Of a stretch of 39,517 bases of DNA, positions 6,856 through 14,917 are shown piece after piece (the stretch's first letter is position 1; each line of letters begins with the position of its first letter). Made by a program: the position numbers and the translations under genes. The stretch covers positions 1 to 39,517 of the forward strand of contig CAINVV010000013.1 of NCBI GenBank assembly GCA_903854235.1. Reading direction: 5' to 3'. A model generated the notes under the pieces. That model did not search any database. It saw only the letters and a list, made by a program, of their open reading frames with translations, and was not told where the DNA came from. Source of the stretch: an uncultured Bacteroidia bacterium. GTDB taxonomy: Bacteria > Bacteroidota > Bacteroidia > Bacteroidales > Prolixibacteraceae.

Positions 6856-8280
6856 ATGAGAAGCCTTATCAAAGCATTGATTGTAGTTCTGGTTTTCGCT
6901 CTCCTGGGTAGTTGCCAGAAGGAACACGAAAGCGATTCCAATGGGAAGATGTTGTCCTTTTCCACAGATACGGTTGCATTTGACACCATCTTCACCTCCA
7001 TTGGGTCTCCTACCAAAAATCTACGGGTATACAACTCCACAAGCAATCCGCTTGTCGTATCTTCCATCCGGCTTGGAGGAGGCGACAACAGTGGTTTCAG
7101 GTTGAATGTCAATGGGGAAGCATCCAATGAAGTTTTCAATGTTGAAATACCTGCGCGCGACAGCATATTTATCTTCGTGGAAGCCACCTTGAACAAGAGT
7201 GGAAGTAAGCAACTGATGGTCTCGGAAGACTCCATCTTGTTCCGGGTAAATGGGATCGAACAAAAAGTAAGGTTGTTTGCCTGTGGTCAGGATTACAAGC
7301 TGATTCGTTCGGAAATGCTAAAGACCACTACCTGGACCAAGGAAAAGCCCTATCTGGTATACAACTATGCTTTTGTCGACTCTTGTCAGACGCTGACGAT
7401 TGAACCAGGTTGCACCATTTATTTTCATAAAAACTCAGGTCTGTTTATCAAAGGAACGCTGATTGTTAATGGGAGTCTGGCAGAGCCTGTTGTATTCAAG
7501 GGTGACCGGCTGGAGAGTGGTTTTGCCAATCTTCCGGATCAATGGAACGGTATCACGCTGCTTTCAGGAAGTCACAACAATTTTATTAATCACAGCGTCA
7601 TCAAGAATGCCAACATCGGATTACAGGTTGGAAACATCGAAAAGGAGGGTTTTGCCTCTGTGGAACTGGCCAATACCCGAATTGAGAACATGAGCTGGTC
7701 GGGTATCTGGGCCATGAAATCCAAGATTTTGGCCTACAATTGTGTTATTGCCAATGTCGGTTACTACAATACTGCCTTGCTGTTGGGTGGCGATTATCAG
7801 TTTTACCACACTACTTTTGCCAGTTACTATTCAGATCTTACGCCACCTCTGAGAAATACGGAGACCGTTACAATTTCCAATTACCTGATAAACAGCACGA
7901 GCGGAACCAAATACATCGGAGACCTCAACAGGGCAACTTTCGGCAATTGCATCATCAGCGGGATCAATCGCAACGAATTAAAAATCTCCATGGACAAACA
8001 GGGTAGCAACAACTATTTCTTCGATCATTGCCTGATACAACTTTCTGACACCTTTAAGTTACCCAATCCTGACCTGTTTGTGCACCTCCTGCGCAATGCA
8101 CCTCCGAGATTCATCAATCCCCTAAAGGGAAATTACGAACTCGATACGCTCTCCATTGCCAAGGACGGCGGTAATTATTTGTATGCCAAGAGCTACCCGC
8201 TGGACCTGAAAGGCATCGAACGAAATGCAGATGCAGGACCCGATCTGGGTGCCTTTGAACGGGTCGAGAAAAAGAAATAG
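6856..8280 (+). CDS. Lipoprotein with right-handed beta-helix-like repeats, probably surface exposed
   Basis: 474 aa. The N-terminus is a type II signal (LIVVLVFALLGSC, lipobox LGSC, Cys ~20). The residues after the Cys read QKEHE, close to the QKDDE-like surface-export signal described for Bacteroidota lipoproteins. Residues ~35-140 look like a beta-sandwich ('FDTIFTSIGSPTKNLRVYN'), and ~150-410 carry repeated short strands typical of a parallel beta-helix ('LTIEPGCTIYFHKNSGLFIKG', 'GIWAMKSKILAYNC'). The end 'GNYELDTLSIAKDGG' plus 'DAGPDLGAFE' is the usual tail of polysaccharide-binding or lyase-like beta-helix proteins. The EEP gene starts 6 bases downstream, so the two are probably co-transcribed. 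No catalytic residues can be assigned. Function is unknown; adhesion or glycan binding is plausible. Confidence 0.75.
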   Translation: MRSLIKALIVVLVFALLGSCQKEHESDSNGKMLSFSTDTVAFDTIFTSIGSPTKNLRVYNSTSNPLVVSSIRLGGGDNSGFRLNVNGEASNEVFNVEIPARDSIFIFVEATLNKSGSKQLMVSEDSILFRVNGIEQKVRLFACGQDYKLIRSEMLKTTTWTKEKPYLVYNYAFVDSCQTLTIEPGCTIYFHKNSGLFIKGTLIVNGSLAEPVVFKGDRLESGFANLPDQWNGITLLSGSHNNFINHSVIKNANIGLQVGNIEKEGFASVELANTRIENMSWSGIWAMKSKILAYNCVIANVGYYNTALLLGGDYQFYHTTFASYYSDLTPPLRNTETVTISNYLINSTSGTKYIGDLNRATFGNCIISGINRNELKISMDKQGSNNYFFDHCLIQLSDTFKLPNPDLFVHLLRNAPPRFINPLKGNYELDTLSIAKDGGNYLYAKSYPLDLKGIERNADAGPDLGAFERVEKKK

Positions 8281-8286
8281 CCTGCC

Positions 8287-9321
8287 ATGTACTTCGCCTT
8301 CCGGATGACCCTGCTGGTTTTCCTGATACTTTTGTCTGTAACTTTTGAACTTGCCGCACAAGTTGGCCAGCCAGAGGAATACAGGGTTGTTTTTTTCAAT
8401 ACGGAAAATCTTTTCGATCCCTTTGATGATCCTGCGACCAACGATGAAGATTTTACTCCTGCAGGGAAAAATCATTGGACCCTGGACAAGCTGGACCACA
8501 AAGTCAGGATGGTCTATCGTGCCATCATTGCGGCTGCTGATGGTCATTTTCCAGATCTCATTGGACTGGCAGAAACCGAGAATTTGTGGGTGCTGGATTA
8601 TTTGTTGAAAAACACCCCCCTTGGGGAGGAAAATTATGGCATCGTACACAAGGAATCCCCTGATCCGCGCGGAATTGATGTTGCACTTCTTTACCGTAAA
8701 CAAACTGTTAGCCCCCTGGATTACAGCTTCATTCCTGTTCATGGAATGGGCACTTCCAGATTCTCCTCCAGAGACATCCTCCATTTCAAGGCACAACTTG
8801 GGACTGAGACCATTCATTTCCTCGTGAATCATTGGCCTTCAAGGAGTGGGGGATATTTGGAAACACGGGGAAAAAGAGATCTTGCAGCAAGGATCACCAG
8901 AAAATCGCTCGATTCGCTGAGAATTGCCAGTCCAAGGGACAAGATTTTGCTCATGGGTGATTTCAATGCTACTCCCGATGAACCATGTTTGACCAAAATA
9001 GTGGGTGCAACCTGCAATCAACTCCGCGCTGATTCCACCCAGCTTGTCAACCTCTCCCAATGTTGGTTGAATAGCTCATCCGGAACGATACGCACGAAGG
9101 GGAAATGGGAGATATTTGACCAGTTTCTTTGCACGGGTAATCTGCTGCAAGGGACTGGACTGAAGATTTCTCTTACTCAAACAATCATTTGCCATGCAGC
9201 TTTCTTGCTGGAACCTGATGCCAGATATCTTGGGAAAAAACCCTTTCGCACCTACCTGGGGCCGATCTACCACGGTGGCACCAGCGATCACCTTCCAATT
9301 GCCACCCTCCTGAAGAAATGA
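8287..9321 (+). CDS. Secreted endonuclease/exonuclease/phosphatase (EEP) family protein
   Basis: 344 aa, or 338 if the second ATG at 8305 is used. A signal peptide is present (MTLLVFLILLSVTFELAAQ). The fold is marked by the EEP motifs in order: 'VVFFNTENLFDPFDD' (~35), 'LIGLAETEN' (~92), 'GIDVALLYRK' (~130), 'VNHWPSRSGG' (~180), 'LLMGDFNATPDEP' (~220) and 'TSDHLPIATL' near the C-terminus. These include the metal-binding Asn and Glu and the catalytic Asp/His of the DNase I-like fold. Substrates in this superfamily include DNA, RNA, phosphoinositides and sphingomyelin, so the substrate cannot be named. It follows the beta-helix lipoprotein by 6 bases. Its stop codon is the first three bases of a dispersed repeat copy. 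Confidence 0.85.
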   Translation: MYFAFRMTLLVFLILLSVTFELAAQVGQPEEYRVVFFNTENLFDPFDDPATNDEDFTPAGKNHWTLDKLDHKVRMVYRAIIAAADGHFPDLIGLAETENLWVLDYLLKNTPLGEENYGIVHKESPDPRGIDVALLYRKQTVSPLDYSFIPVHGMGTSRFSSRDILHFKAQLGTETIHFLVNHWPSRSGGYLETRGKRDLAARITRKSLDSLRIASPRDKILLMGDFNATPDEPCLTKIVGATCNQLRADSTQLVNLSQCWLNSSSGTIRTKGKWEIFDQFLCTGNLLQGTGLKISLTQTIICHAAFLLEPDARYLGKKPFRTYLGPIYHGGTSDHLPIATLLKK

Positions 9322-9343
9322 CTAAAGTGAACTAAAATTAAGG
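9319..9343. repeat. Dispersed AGTGACTAA-type repeat (site B)
   Basis: The 25 bases tgactaaagtgaactaaaat... match 27462-27486 with 2 differences. The repeat begins at the TGA stop of the EEP gene. Confidence 0.7.
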
Positions 9344-9497
9344 ATTCACGTAATTTGCTGATCCAGAAAGGAGTGCCATGGATCGCTTTGATTGAGAGGA
9401 TTCCATTATAAGTCAATTTAACTTTTAATTAACAAGATCCCTTTAAACTCTTTGCTGTTGGCAGTGTCCAAACCTGCAAACAACAGTAAACAATTTC

Positions 9498-11990
9498 ATG
9501 CGTAAACTTATTTTATCCGTTCTGGTTCTGCTAACCATCTGCACGGCCAAAGGTCAAACTCCAGCTCCATTTAACAATTCACACACCACAATTCCTTCAG
9601 GTCCTGCTGGTCCGGGAGTTAAAAATTTGACCATCAAGGGGAAAGTCGTAGAATCAGATTCTGCAACGCCCATGGGTTATGCCAATGTGGCCATTTTTGC
9701 CGCTGCCGACTCTTCGGTGGCCGGCGGTATCATGACTGCTGACAATGGTTCCTTTGAAATCAAAAATCTTAAACCCGGGAAATACAACTTAAGTGTCAAC
9801 TTCATTGGTTATTCAAAAAAAACCATTCCAATTCTTTTATCGGCCACCAAACCGGTGACCGATCTTGGGATGATCAAGTTGCAATCCACAGACCAAAAAA
9901 TAGACGAAGTCGAGGTGGTTGCCGAAAAACAAAGGGTGGAATTCAAAATTGACAGAAGAGTGGTCAATGTTAGCCAGAACATCGTGGCAACAGGAGGTAC
10001 TGCCGTAGAGGTACTGGAAAACACTCCCTCCGTTCAGACAGACTTTGAAGGCAATGTGACCCTTCGTGGAAGTTCCAACTTTACGGTTTTGATTGACGGT
10101 AAGCCCAGCGTCGTAAAAGGAAGTGATGCCCTGAGACAACTGCCAGCAGCGGGGATAGATAAAATCGAAATCATCACCAATCCATCCGCCAAATATGACC
10201 CTGACGGGGATTCGGGAATCATCAATGTGGTCATGAAGCGCAATCAAAAGGACTCTTTCAGTGGCCTCATCAATATGACAGCCGGATTGCACGACAAATA
10301 CAGGGGTGATGCCAATTTCACCTACCGAACAAAAAAATGGGATTTTACACTGGGTGCCGATTTCTCAGACATGACCAATCTGGGCACCAGGGATATGTTG
10401 CAAAAGATCACCACAGCCGATACCATCCTGAACCGACACACGATTTCCGATGGAACTATGCTGCACAAGGGGCACAATATGAAGGGGGGAATAGATTACC
10501 AGCTTAGCCCTTCCACCACAATCGGCATTATTGGCACGATAGGAACGATGGATCACGGTGATGCAAACCTAGGCCATCAAACTACCTCCTACAACCTGGG
10601 TATTCCTACAACCTATCTTTATCAGGATAACAGTTCAACGAGAAGCAGTAAATATTGGAGCGGCAACGTAAATTTCATGCACAAGTTCAACAAGAAAGGA
10701 CACGAACTTCAAGGTTTGTTCTATTTCTCCGGTGAAAATGGGGATGACATTACCAATCAGATCAACTACAATACCGATGCGAACTCAGTTCCAATCGAGA
10801 ATAATCCCTATGCCTACCGGTCAAATGAAAGTCCTGTGGAACACGATTACCGTTTAAAACTCGATTACTCCTTGCCATTTAATGACAAAGACAAATTGGA
10901 AGCAGGGTATCAGGGAAGGTTCTCGACCAGCAAGGAAGACTTTATTTTCGAAGAATATGATTACCTGAAAAAGGGTTGGATCAATAATCCAAAATACAGC
11001 AGTCTGGTGAATTTCTCCCAGGATATCCATGCACTGTATGGCACTTTTTCTCATTCAAACAATGGATTCTCCTACCAGGCAGGGATGAGAACGGAATACA
11101 CCAAACGGAGTCTTTTCAGTGAACGGGCCAACAAAACATACTCGCTGGATCGTGTGGATTTCTTCCCTACGCTTCACCTCTCCCAGAAATTTGCCAAAGA
11201 CTATGAACTTCAGGCCAGTTACAGCAGAAGATTAAACAGACCAGAAGGATTTATGCTCGAACCTTTCCCCTCTTTCATGGACCCAAACAATATCCGGATT
11301 GGAAATCCTGATCTGACTCCTGAATACACAGGATCGTACGAACTTACATTTCTGAAACACATAGATGCCTCCTTTGTATCCCTGGAAGGTTATTACCGTC
11401 ACACCAAGGATCTGATGACCCGCATCCAGACGTTGGGATCGGATGGGATCATGTACCACACCATGGTAAACATGAACAACGATTATTCGCTGGGTAGTGA
11501 ATTGATGATCAATTATGAGATTAAACCGGGAATGCGATTGGTTGCGAGTGGTACGCTTTACAATTACTGGCTAAAAGGCACCATCAGCGGAGTCAGTGTC
11601 GACCAGCAAAGCACCAATTTTGACGGCAAGCTAAATCTTGACGTGAAACTCTCAAAATCAACCAGAATGCAAATAATGGGGGTTTATCGCGGGGCTACCG
11701 TTTCTGCCCAGGGAGGTCGTGACGCCATGTATTTTGCCAATGCATCCGTAAAACAGGACTTACTGAAGAATCGACTCTCTGCGACACTCCAGATTCAGGA
11801 TATCTTTGGAACCATGAAATTCAGTGGATCATCCTATGGAAACAATTTCGAAAATCAATTCAGATTTAAACGTGAATCCCAGATCGTACAACTCACACTG
11901 AGTTACAAACTCAACAATTTCAATTCCAAACCGGGCAAAGAAGGTCCAGACGCTTCCGGCAATGAAGGTGGAGGAATGGGTGAGTTCTAA
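9498..11990 (+). CDS. TonB-dependent outer-membrane receptor, beta-barrel family with carboxypeptidase-like N-terminal domain
   Basis: 830 aa. Signal peptide MRKLILSVLVLLTICTAKGQ. Residues ~45-125 form a carboxypeptidase regulatory-like beta-sandwich ('NLTIKGKVVESDSATPMGYANV', 'GSFEIKNLKPGKYNLSVNFIGY'). The plug spans ~130-250 ('VEVLENTPSVQTDFEGNVTLRG', 'TNPSAKYDPDGDSGIINVVM'). The remainder is barrel strands of the Outer membrane protein beta-barrel type rather than a SusC-type receptor, with a Gly-rich tail ending GGGMGEF. There is no SusD partner. The gene has a 176-base upstream gap and a strong terminator. Such receptors move an unknown ligand across the outer membrane using TonB. The neighbouring secreted EEP enzyme and lipoprotein may supply the ligand; that is inference. 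Confidence 0.87.
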   Translation: MRKLILSVLVLLTICTAKGQTPAPFNNSHTTIPSGPAGPGVKNLTIKGKVVESDSATPMGYANVAIFAAADSSVAGGIMTADNGSFEIKNLKPGKYNLSVNFIGYSKKTIPILLSATKPVTDLGMIKLQSTDQKIDEVEVVAEKQRVEFKIDRRVVNVSQNIVATGGTAVEVLENTPSVQTDFEGNVTLRGSSNFTVLIDGKPSVVKGSDALRQLPAAGIDKIEIITNPSAKYDPDGDSGIINVVMKRNQKDSFSGLINMTAGLHDKYRGDANFTYRTKKWDFTLGADFSDMTNLGTRDMLQKITTADTILNRHTISDGTMLHKGHNMKGGIDYQLSPSTTIGIIGTIGTMDHGDANLGHQTTSYNLGIPTTYLYQDNSSTRSSKYWSGNVNFMHKFNKKGHELQGLFYFSGENGDDITNQINYNTDANSVPIENNPYAYRSNESPVEHDYRLKLDYSLPFNDKDKLEAGYQGRFSTSKEDFIFEEYDYLKKGWINNPKYSSLVNFSQDIHALYGTFSHSNNGFSYQAGMRTEYTKRSLFSERANKTYSLDRVDFFPTLHLSQKFAKDYELQASYSRRLNRPEGFMLEPFPSFMDPNNIRIGNPDLTPEYTGSYELTFLKHIDASFVSLEGYYRHTKDLMTRIQTLGSDGIMYHTMVNMNNDYSLGSELMINYEIKPGMRLVASGTLYNYWLKGTISGVSVDQQSTNFDGKLNLDVKLSKSTRMQIMGVYRGATVSAQGGRDAMYFANASVKQDLLKNRLSATLQIQDIFGTMKFSGSSYGNNFENQFRFKRESQIVQLTLSYKLNNFNSKPGKEGPDASGNEGGGMGEF

Positions 11991-12020
11991 AAATATTTTC
12001 GTGGGCTTTTTTCATTTCTT

Positions 12021-12053
12021 GAGGCCATCCCAAATCGGGATGGCCTCTTTTCT
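12021..12053 (+). terminator. Rho-independent terminator after the TonB receptor
   Basis: GAGGCCATCCC (12021-12031) and GGGATGGCCTC (12037-12047) pair perfectly around a 5-base loop. TTTTCTT follows. It is ~30 bases after the receptor stop. Confidence 0.9.
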
Positions 12054-12297
12054 TGGAAAGGTATAGAAGGCAAAAATATCTGATGTTGCTACGCATTTTC
12101 GTCAATTTACTTTTCCCGAAAGGGGCTTTCTACCTTTAAAATATAAATAAGATGGGTCTTGTCCTACCTGCCCAAATTCCGAAATAAAATCTCCAAAATT
12201 TTTCTTTATTTACTTGAATTCAATGAAGTCATCCGCCATTAAATAATTATATTTACGGCTACGTTTCAAATTTTTTTAACTCAATAATTATATTCTG
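12054..12297. other. Intergenic region before the Gfo/Idh gene
   Basis: AT-rich, with no ORF I would support. TATATTTA at 12248-12255 is one base from the -7 consensus and 43 bases before the ATG at 12298, but no TTG lies at a suitable distance. The stretch otherwise holds nothing recognisable. Confidence 0.35.
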
Positions 12298-13797
12298 ATG
12301 AAGGAGAAAAACAAAGTTACGAGAAGAGGATTTTTGGGAACAAGTGCTGCAACTGCTGCTGCAATCACTTTGGTCCCATCACAAACCATTGCTGGACTTG
12401 GACACCAGGCTCCCAGTGACAAACTGAACATCGTCGCTGTAGGTATTGGAGGAATGGGGCATGGCAATCTGAAAAATTTAAAGTCTGAGAACATCATCGG
12501 CTTGTGTGATGTGGACTGGGCTTATGCCGACAACTGTTTCAAAGAGTTTCCGGAAGCCAAGAAGTACAAGGATTGGAGAGTGATGTACGATGAACTCGGT
12601 AAATCAATCGACGGTGTTTTGGTGGCAACTGCCGACCATACCCATGCCATCATTGCTTCCCACGCGATCACCATGGGGAAAAGTGTTTATGTTCAAAAAC
12701 CACTCACCCACTCTGTTTACGAATCCCGTCTATTAACCAAACTGGCAGACAAACATCAGGTTGCCACCCAAATGGGGAACCAGGGCTCATCCAACGAGGG
12801 GGTCAACCTGACCTGCGAATGGATTGCCAATGGTGAAATCGGAGAGGTAACTAAAGTGGAGGCATTTACAGACCGGCCAATCTGGCCCCAAGGTTTGAAT
12901 ACACCCAAGCAGGGACAATGGGTTCCTGACACTTTGGACTGGAATTTATTTACTGGTCCTGCCAAAATGCGTCCTTACAATGAAATTTATCATCCATGGA
13001 ACTGGCGCGGCTGGTGGGCCTACGGAACAGGTGCTTTGGGTGATATGGCTTGTCATATCCTGCATCCCGTTTTCATGGGACTTCAACTGGGCTACCCAAT
13101 CAAAGCGCAGGGTAACTCTACCTTGTTACTTCAGGATTGTGCACCTACCGCCCAGAGCGTTAAATTGACCTTCCCTGCAAGGCCTACGCCAAAACATTCC
13201 AAGGTCAAATTTCCTCAGGTGGAAGTATATTGGTTCGATGGCGGTATCAAACCTATGCTTCCTGCAGCCTGGCCAGCAGGAAAAGAACCGAACGATTCAG
13301 GCGGTTGTGTCTTGTTCCATGGAACAAAAGGTGTTTTGGTCTGCGGATGCTACGGAGTTAACCCTTGGATTTTACGTCCGGACGGAAAAATTGAAAAACC
13401 CGAAAATGCCCCAAAATTCCGTCGTCGCGTGGCTCCACTTACCCACGAAATGGACTGGGTACGTGCTGCCAAGGAATCACCTGCTTCCCGCGTAAAAACC
13501 GCTTCCGATTTCAGTATGGCCGGGCCATTCAATGAGATGGTGGTGATGGGTGTTCTGGCGGTTCGCCTTCAGACCCTAAACAAGGAGTTGGAATGGGATG
13601 GTCCAAACATGAAATTTACCAACATTACAGCCGATGACAAGATCAAGATTGTAATGGAAGATAAATTTAGCATTCATGACGGTCACCCAACTTTCAACAA
13701 AACCTACACGGATCCTGTTCCTGCCACTGAATTCGCAGCTGAACTGATCAAGCACACCTATCGTGCCCCTTGGTCATTGCCAGATATGCCAGCTTGA
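12298..13797 (+). CDS. Gfo/Idh/MocA family oxidoreductase with Tat signal
   Basis: 499 aa. The N-terminus has a twin-arginine motif (TRRGFLGTSAATAAAITLV), so the protein is probably folded with its nucleotide cofactor and exported by Tat to the periplasm. The Rossmann start is 'LNIVAVGIGGMGHGNLKNL' (~residues 42-60), followed by 'GLCDVDW'. The catalytic-region motif is VQKPLTHSVYES (~132), the QKP variant of the usual EKP. A region containing 'WNWRGWWAYGTGALGDMACH' (~235-255) has the GxGxLGDMxCH pattern common in secreted Bacteroidota and Planctomycetes members. The family oxidises or isomerises sugars and cyclitols with NAD(P); the substrate here is unknown. The gene is single, flanked by terminators. 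Call is strong at family level. Confidence 0.9.
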   Translation: MKEKNKVTRRGFLGTSAATAAAITLVPSQTIAGLGHQAPSDKLNIVAVGIGGMGHGNLKNLKSENIIGLCDVDWAYADNCFKEFPEAKKYKDWRVMYDELGKSIDGVLVATADHTHAIIASHAITMGKSVYVQKPLTHSVYESRLLTKLADKHQVATQMGNQGSSNEGVNLTCEWIANGEIGEVTKVEAFTDRPIWPQGLNTPKQGQWVPDTLDWNLFTGPAKMRPYNEIYHPWNWRGWWAYGTGALGDMACHILHPVFMGLQLGYPIKAQGNSTLLLQDCAPTAQSVKLTFPARPTPKHSKVKFPQVEVYWFDGGIKPMLPAAWPAGKEPNDSGGCVLFHGTKGVLVCGCYGVNPWILRPDGKIEKPENAPKFRRRVAPLTHEMDWVRAAKESPASRVKTASDFSMAGPFNEMVVMGVLAVRLQTLNKELEWDGPNMKFTNITADDKIKIVMEDKFSIHDGHPTFNKTYTDPVPATEFAAELIKHTYRAPWSLPDMPA

Positions 13798-13825
13798 GAG
13801 CAAGCAGATATCTGAAAAATAAGAA

Positions 13826-13856
13826 AAGCCGTTGCAACCTTGCAACGGCTTTTATT
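13826..13856 (+). terminator. Rho-independent terminator after the Gfo/Idh gene
   Basis: AAGCCGTTGCAA (13826-13837) and TTGCAACGGCTT (13840-13851) pair perfectly over 12 bp, followed by TTATT. It sits between convergent genes. The A-run on the other side could also help the minus-strand gene ending at 13922. Confidence 0.88.
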
Positions 13857-13921
13857 GTGATTTAAGATGCTGGATTACCCACAAGATGGTCTAAATTCAG
13901 AAAAACATTCCACTTCAGATA

Positions 13922-14551
13922 TCATTTTTCCTCTTCCTTCTCCACCACTTTTTTTCTGATAATCGTGATCTTTTCCAAGCCCTTAGCCATCTCTTTTTTC
14001 CGATAGGACACGATGGACGGATCGTCGGGTCTAAAGCCATAGGGATCGATTGCATAACCCCCTACTACCCTGAAGGAGGTCCTGCCTGAGCTCATGGCCG
14101 GCATACCGGCATTTTCGCCGGAATCATCCCGCATGATAAAGGCATGCTTCGCATTTCCCAATCTAAAGGACTTGCCAGAAACATCCTGCTTGAGGGTATC
14201 CCCAATGGAATAAGTGTAGGTGGTCCCTTTACCATTTTTGTCACCTTCATCTGTCACGGTAACGGTGACGCTTTTCTGATCGTAACCATTTCCCAAATCA
14301 TGGTACATTGAATCTGCCTTGACTGACATGGAGGATCCGACTACAAAAACCTGATTGCCCGTGCCTGTTACGATCGTCGAATCCTTCTCCATCATCTTGC
14401 CATCCTTGATGGCCATAATTTTGATCTTCCGCTCTTTCTTTTGAGGGGAATCAGTAACAGAAGAGGCTGAACCGGATGCTCCCAGGGCATCCTTCGAAAC
14501 CAATGTTGCCATGCAGAGGATGGCAGTAACAAATAGCCAATTTTTTTTCAT
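13922..14551 (-). CDS. Secreted protein of unknown function
   Basis: 209 aa, not recognised. A signal peptide is visible (MKKNWLFVTAILCMATLVSKDALG, cleavage near 24). After a Ser/Ala-rich linker come lysine-rich strands ('ERKIKIMAIKDGKMMEKDSTI') and a 'GSSMSVKADSMYHDLGNGYDQ' segment. Alternating polar/hydrophobic stretches follow, and the C-terminus is highly charged and helical (KEMAKGLEKITIIRKKVVEK...). There is no membrane span beyond the signal and no cysteine pair or catalytic motif that I can see. It probably resides in the periplasm. It is convergent with the Gfo/Idh gene and divergent from nadB. I see no matching -7 box in the upstream 100 bases. Confidence 0.65.
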   Translation of the reverse strand: MKKNWLFVTAILCMATLVSKDALGASGSASSVTDSPQKKERKIKIMAIKDGKMMEKDSTIVTGTGNQVFVVGSSMSVKADSMYHDLGNGYDQKSVTVTVTDEGDKNGKGTTYTYSIGDTLKQDVSGKSFRLGNAKHAFIMRDDSGENAGMPAMSSGRTSFRVVGGYAIDPYGFRPDDPSIVSYRKKEMAKGLEKITIIRKKVVEKEEEK

Positions 14552-14896
14552 GTGATGAAGTATTTAATAATAATTCAATTTGGTTGAAGTCCTGGGGACT
14601 TCCATTCAATTTGTAAAAAAGTGTTGTAAAAAGAGTGAATCTGCCATTTTTAGTTAACAATGTCTAAACTCCTGCGATTATCTTGAATAGTCTCTATCTT
14701 TGAAACTGATTCCATTGGATTCGGCTTCAGGAATGAGTTTATTCTTCCAAATATAACTTTTCCCGCTGAAATATCACAGGAACAGAACATTTAACTCAAA
14801 GGGTCTGTGAGACAATAAAAGTACAGTCAAGTTCCATTTGACGCCTTAGGGCAAGTTATTATCAAATGAAATATTACTTTTGACGCGCAATTTAAG
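14552..14896. other. Divergent intergenic region upstream of nadB
   Basis: 345 bases with no supported gene. It holds two plus-strand TAnnTTTG boxes: TATCTTTG at 14695-14702 and TACTTTTG at 14875-14882. I see no hairpin with a T-run, no tRNA-like fold and no clear palindromic operator. Confidence 0.5.
14875..14882 (+). promoter_or_regulatory. -7 box upstream of nadB
   Basis: TACTTTTG fits TAnnTTTG. Transcription from it would start near 14889, giving a ~29-nt leader to the preferred ATG at 14918. No TTG was seen at -33, so this is tentative. TATCTTTG at 14695-14702 is an alternative. Confidence 0.4.
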
Positions 14897-14917
14897 ATGG
14901 TGCATCCATTCCTATTC

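Noticed and set aside
8122-8832. 236-aa minus-strand ORF across the lipoprotein/EEP junction
   Set aside because: It overlaps two genes with clear domain motifs; no signal, motif or promoter of its own.
9498-11990. SusC-type receptor of a polysaccharide-utilisation locus
   Set aside because: The barrel type and Gly-rich tail fit the general outer-membrane beta-barrel family, there is no SusD gene next to it, and the rhamnosidase is 22 kb away.
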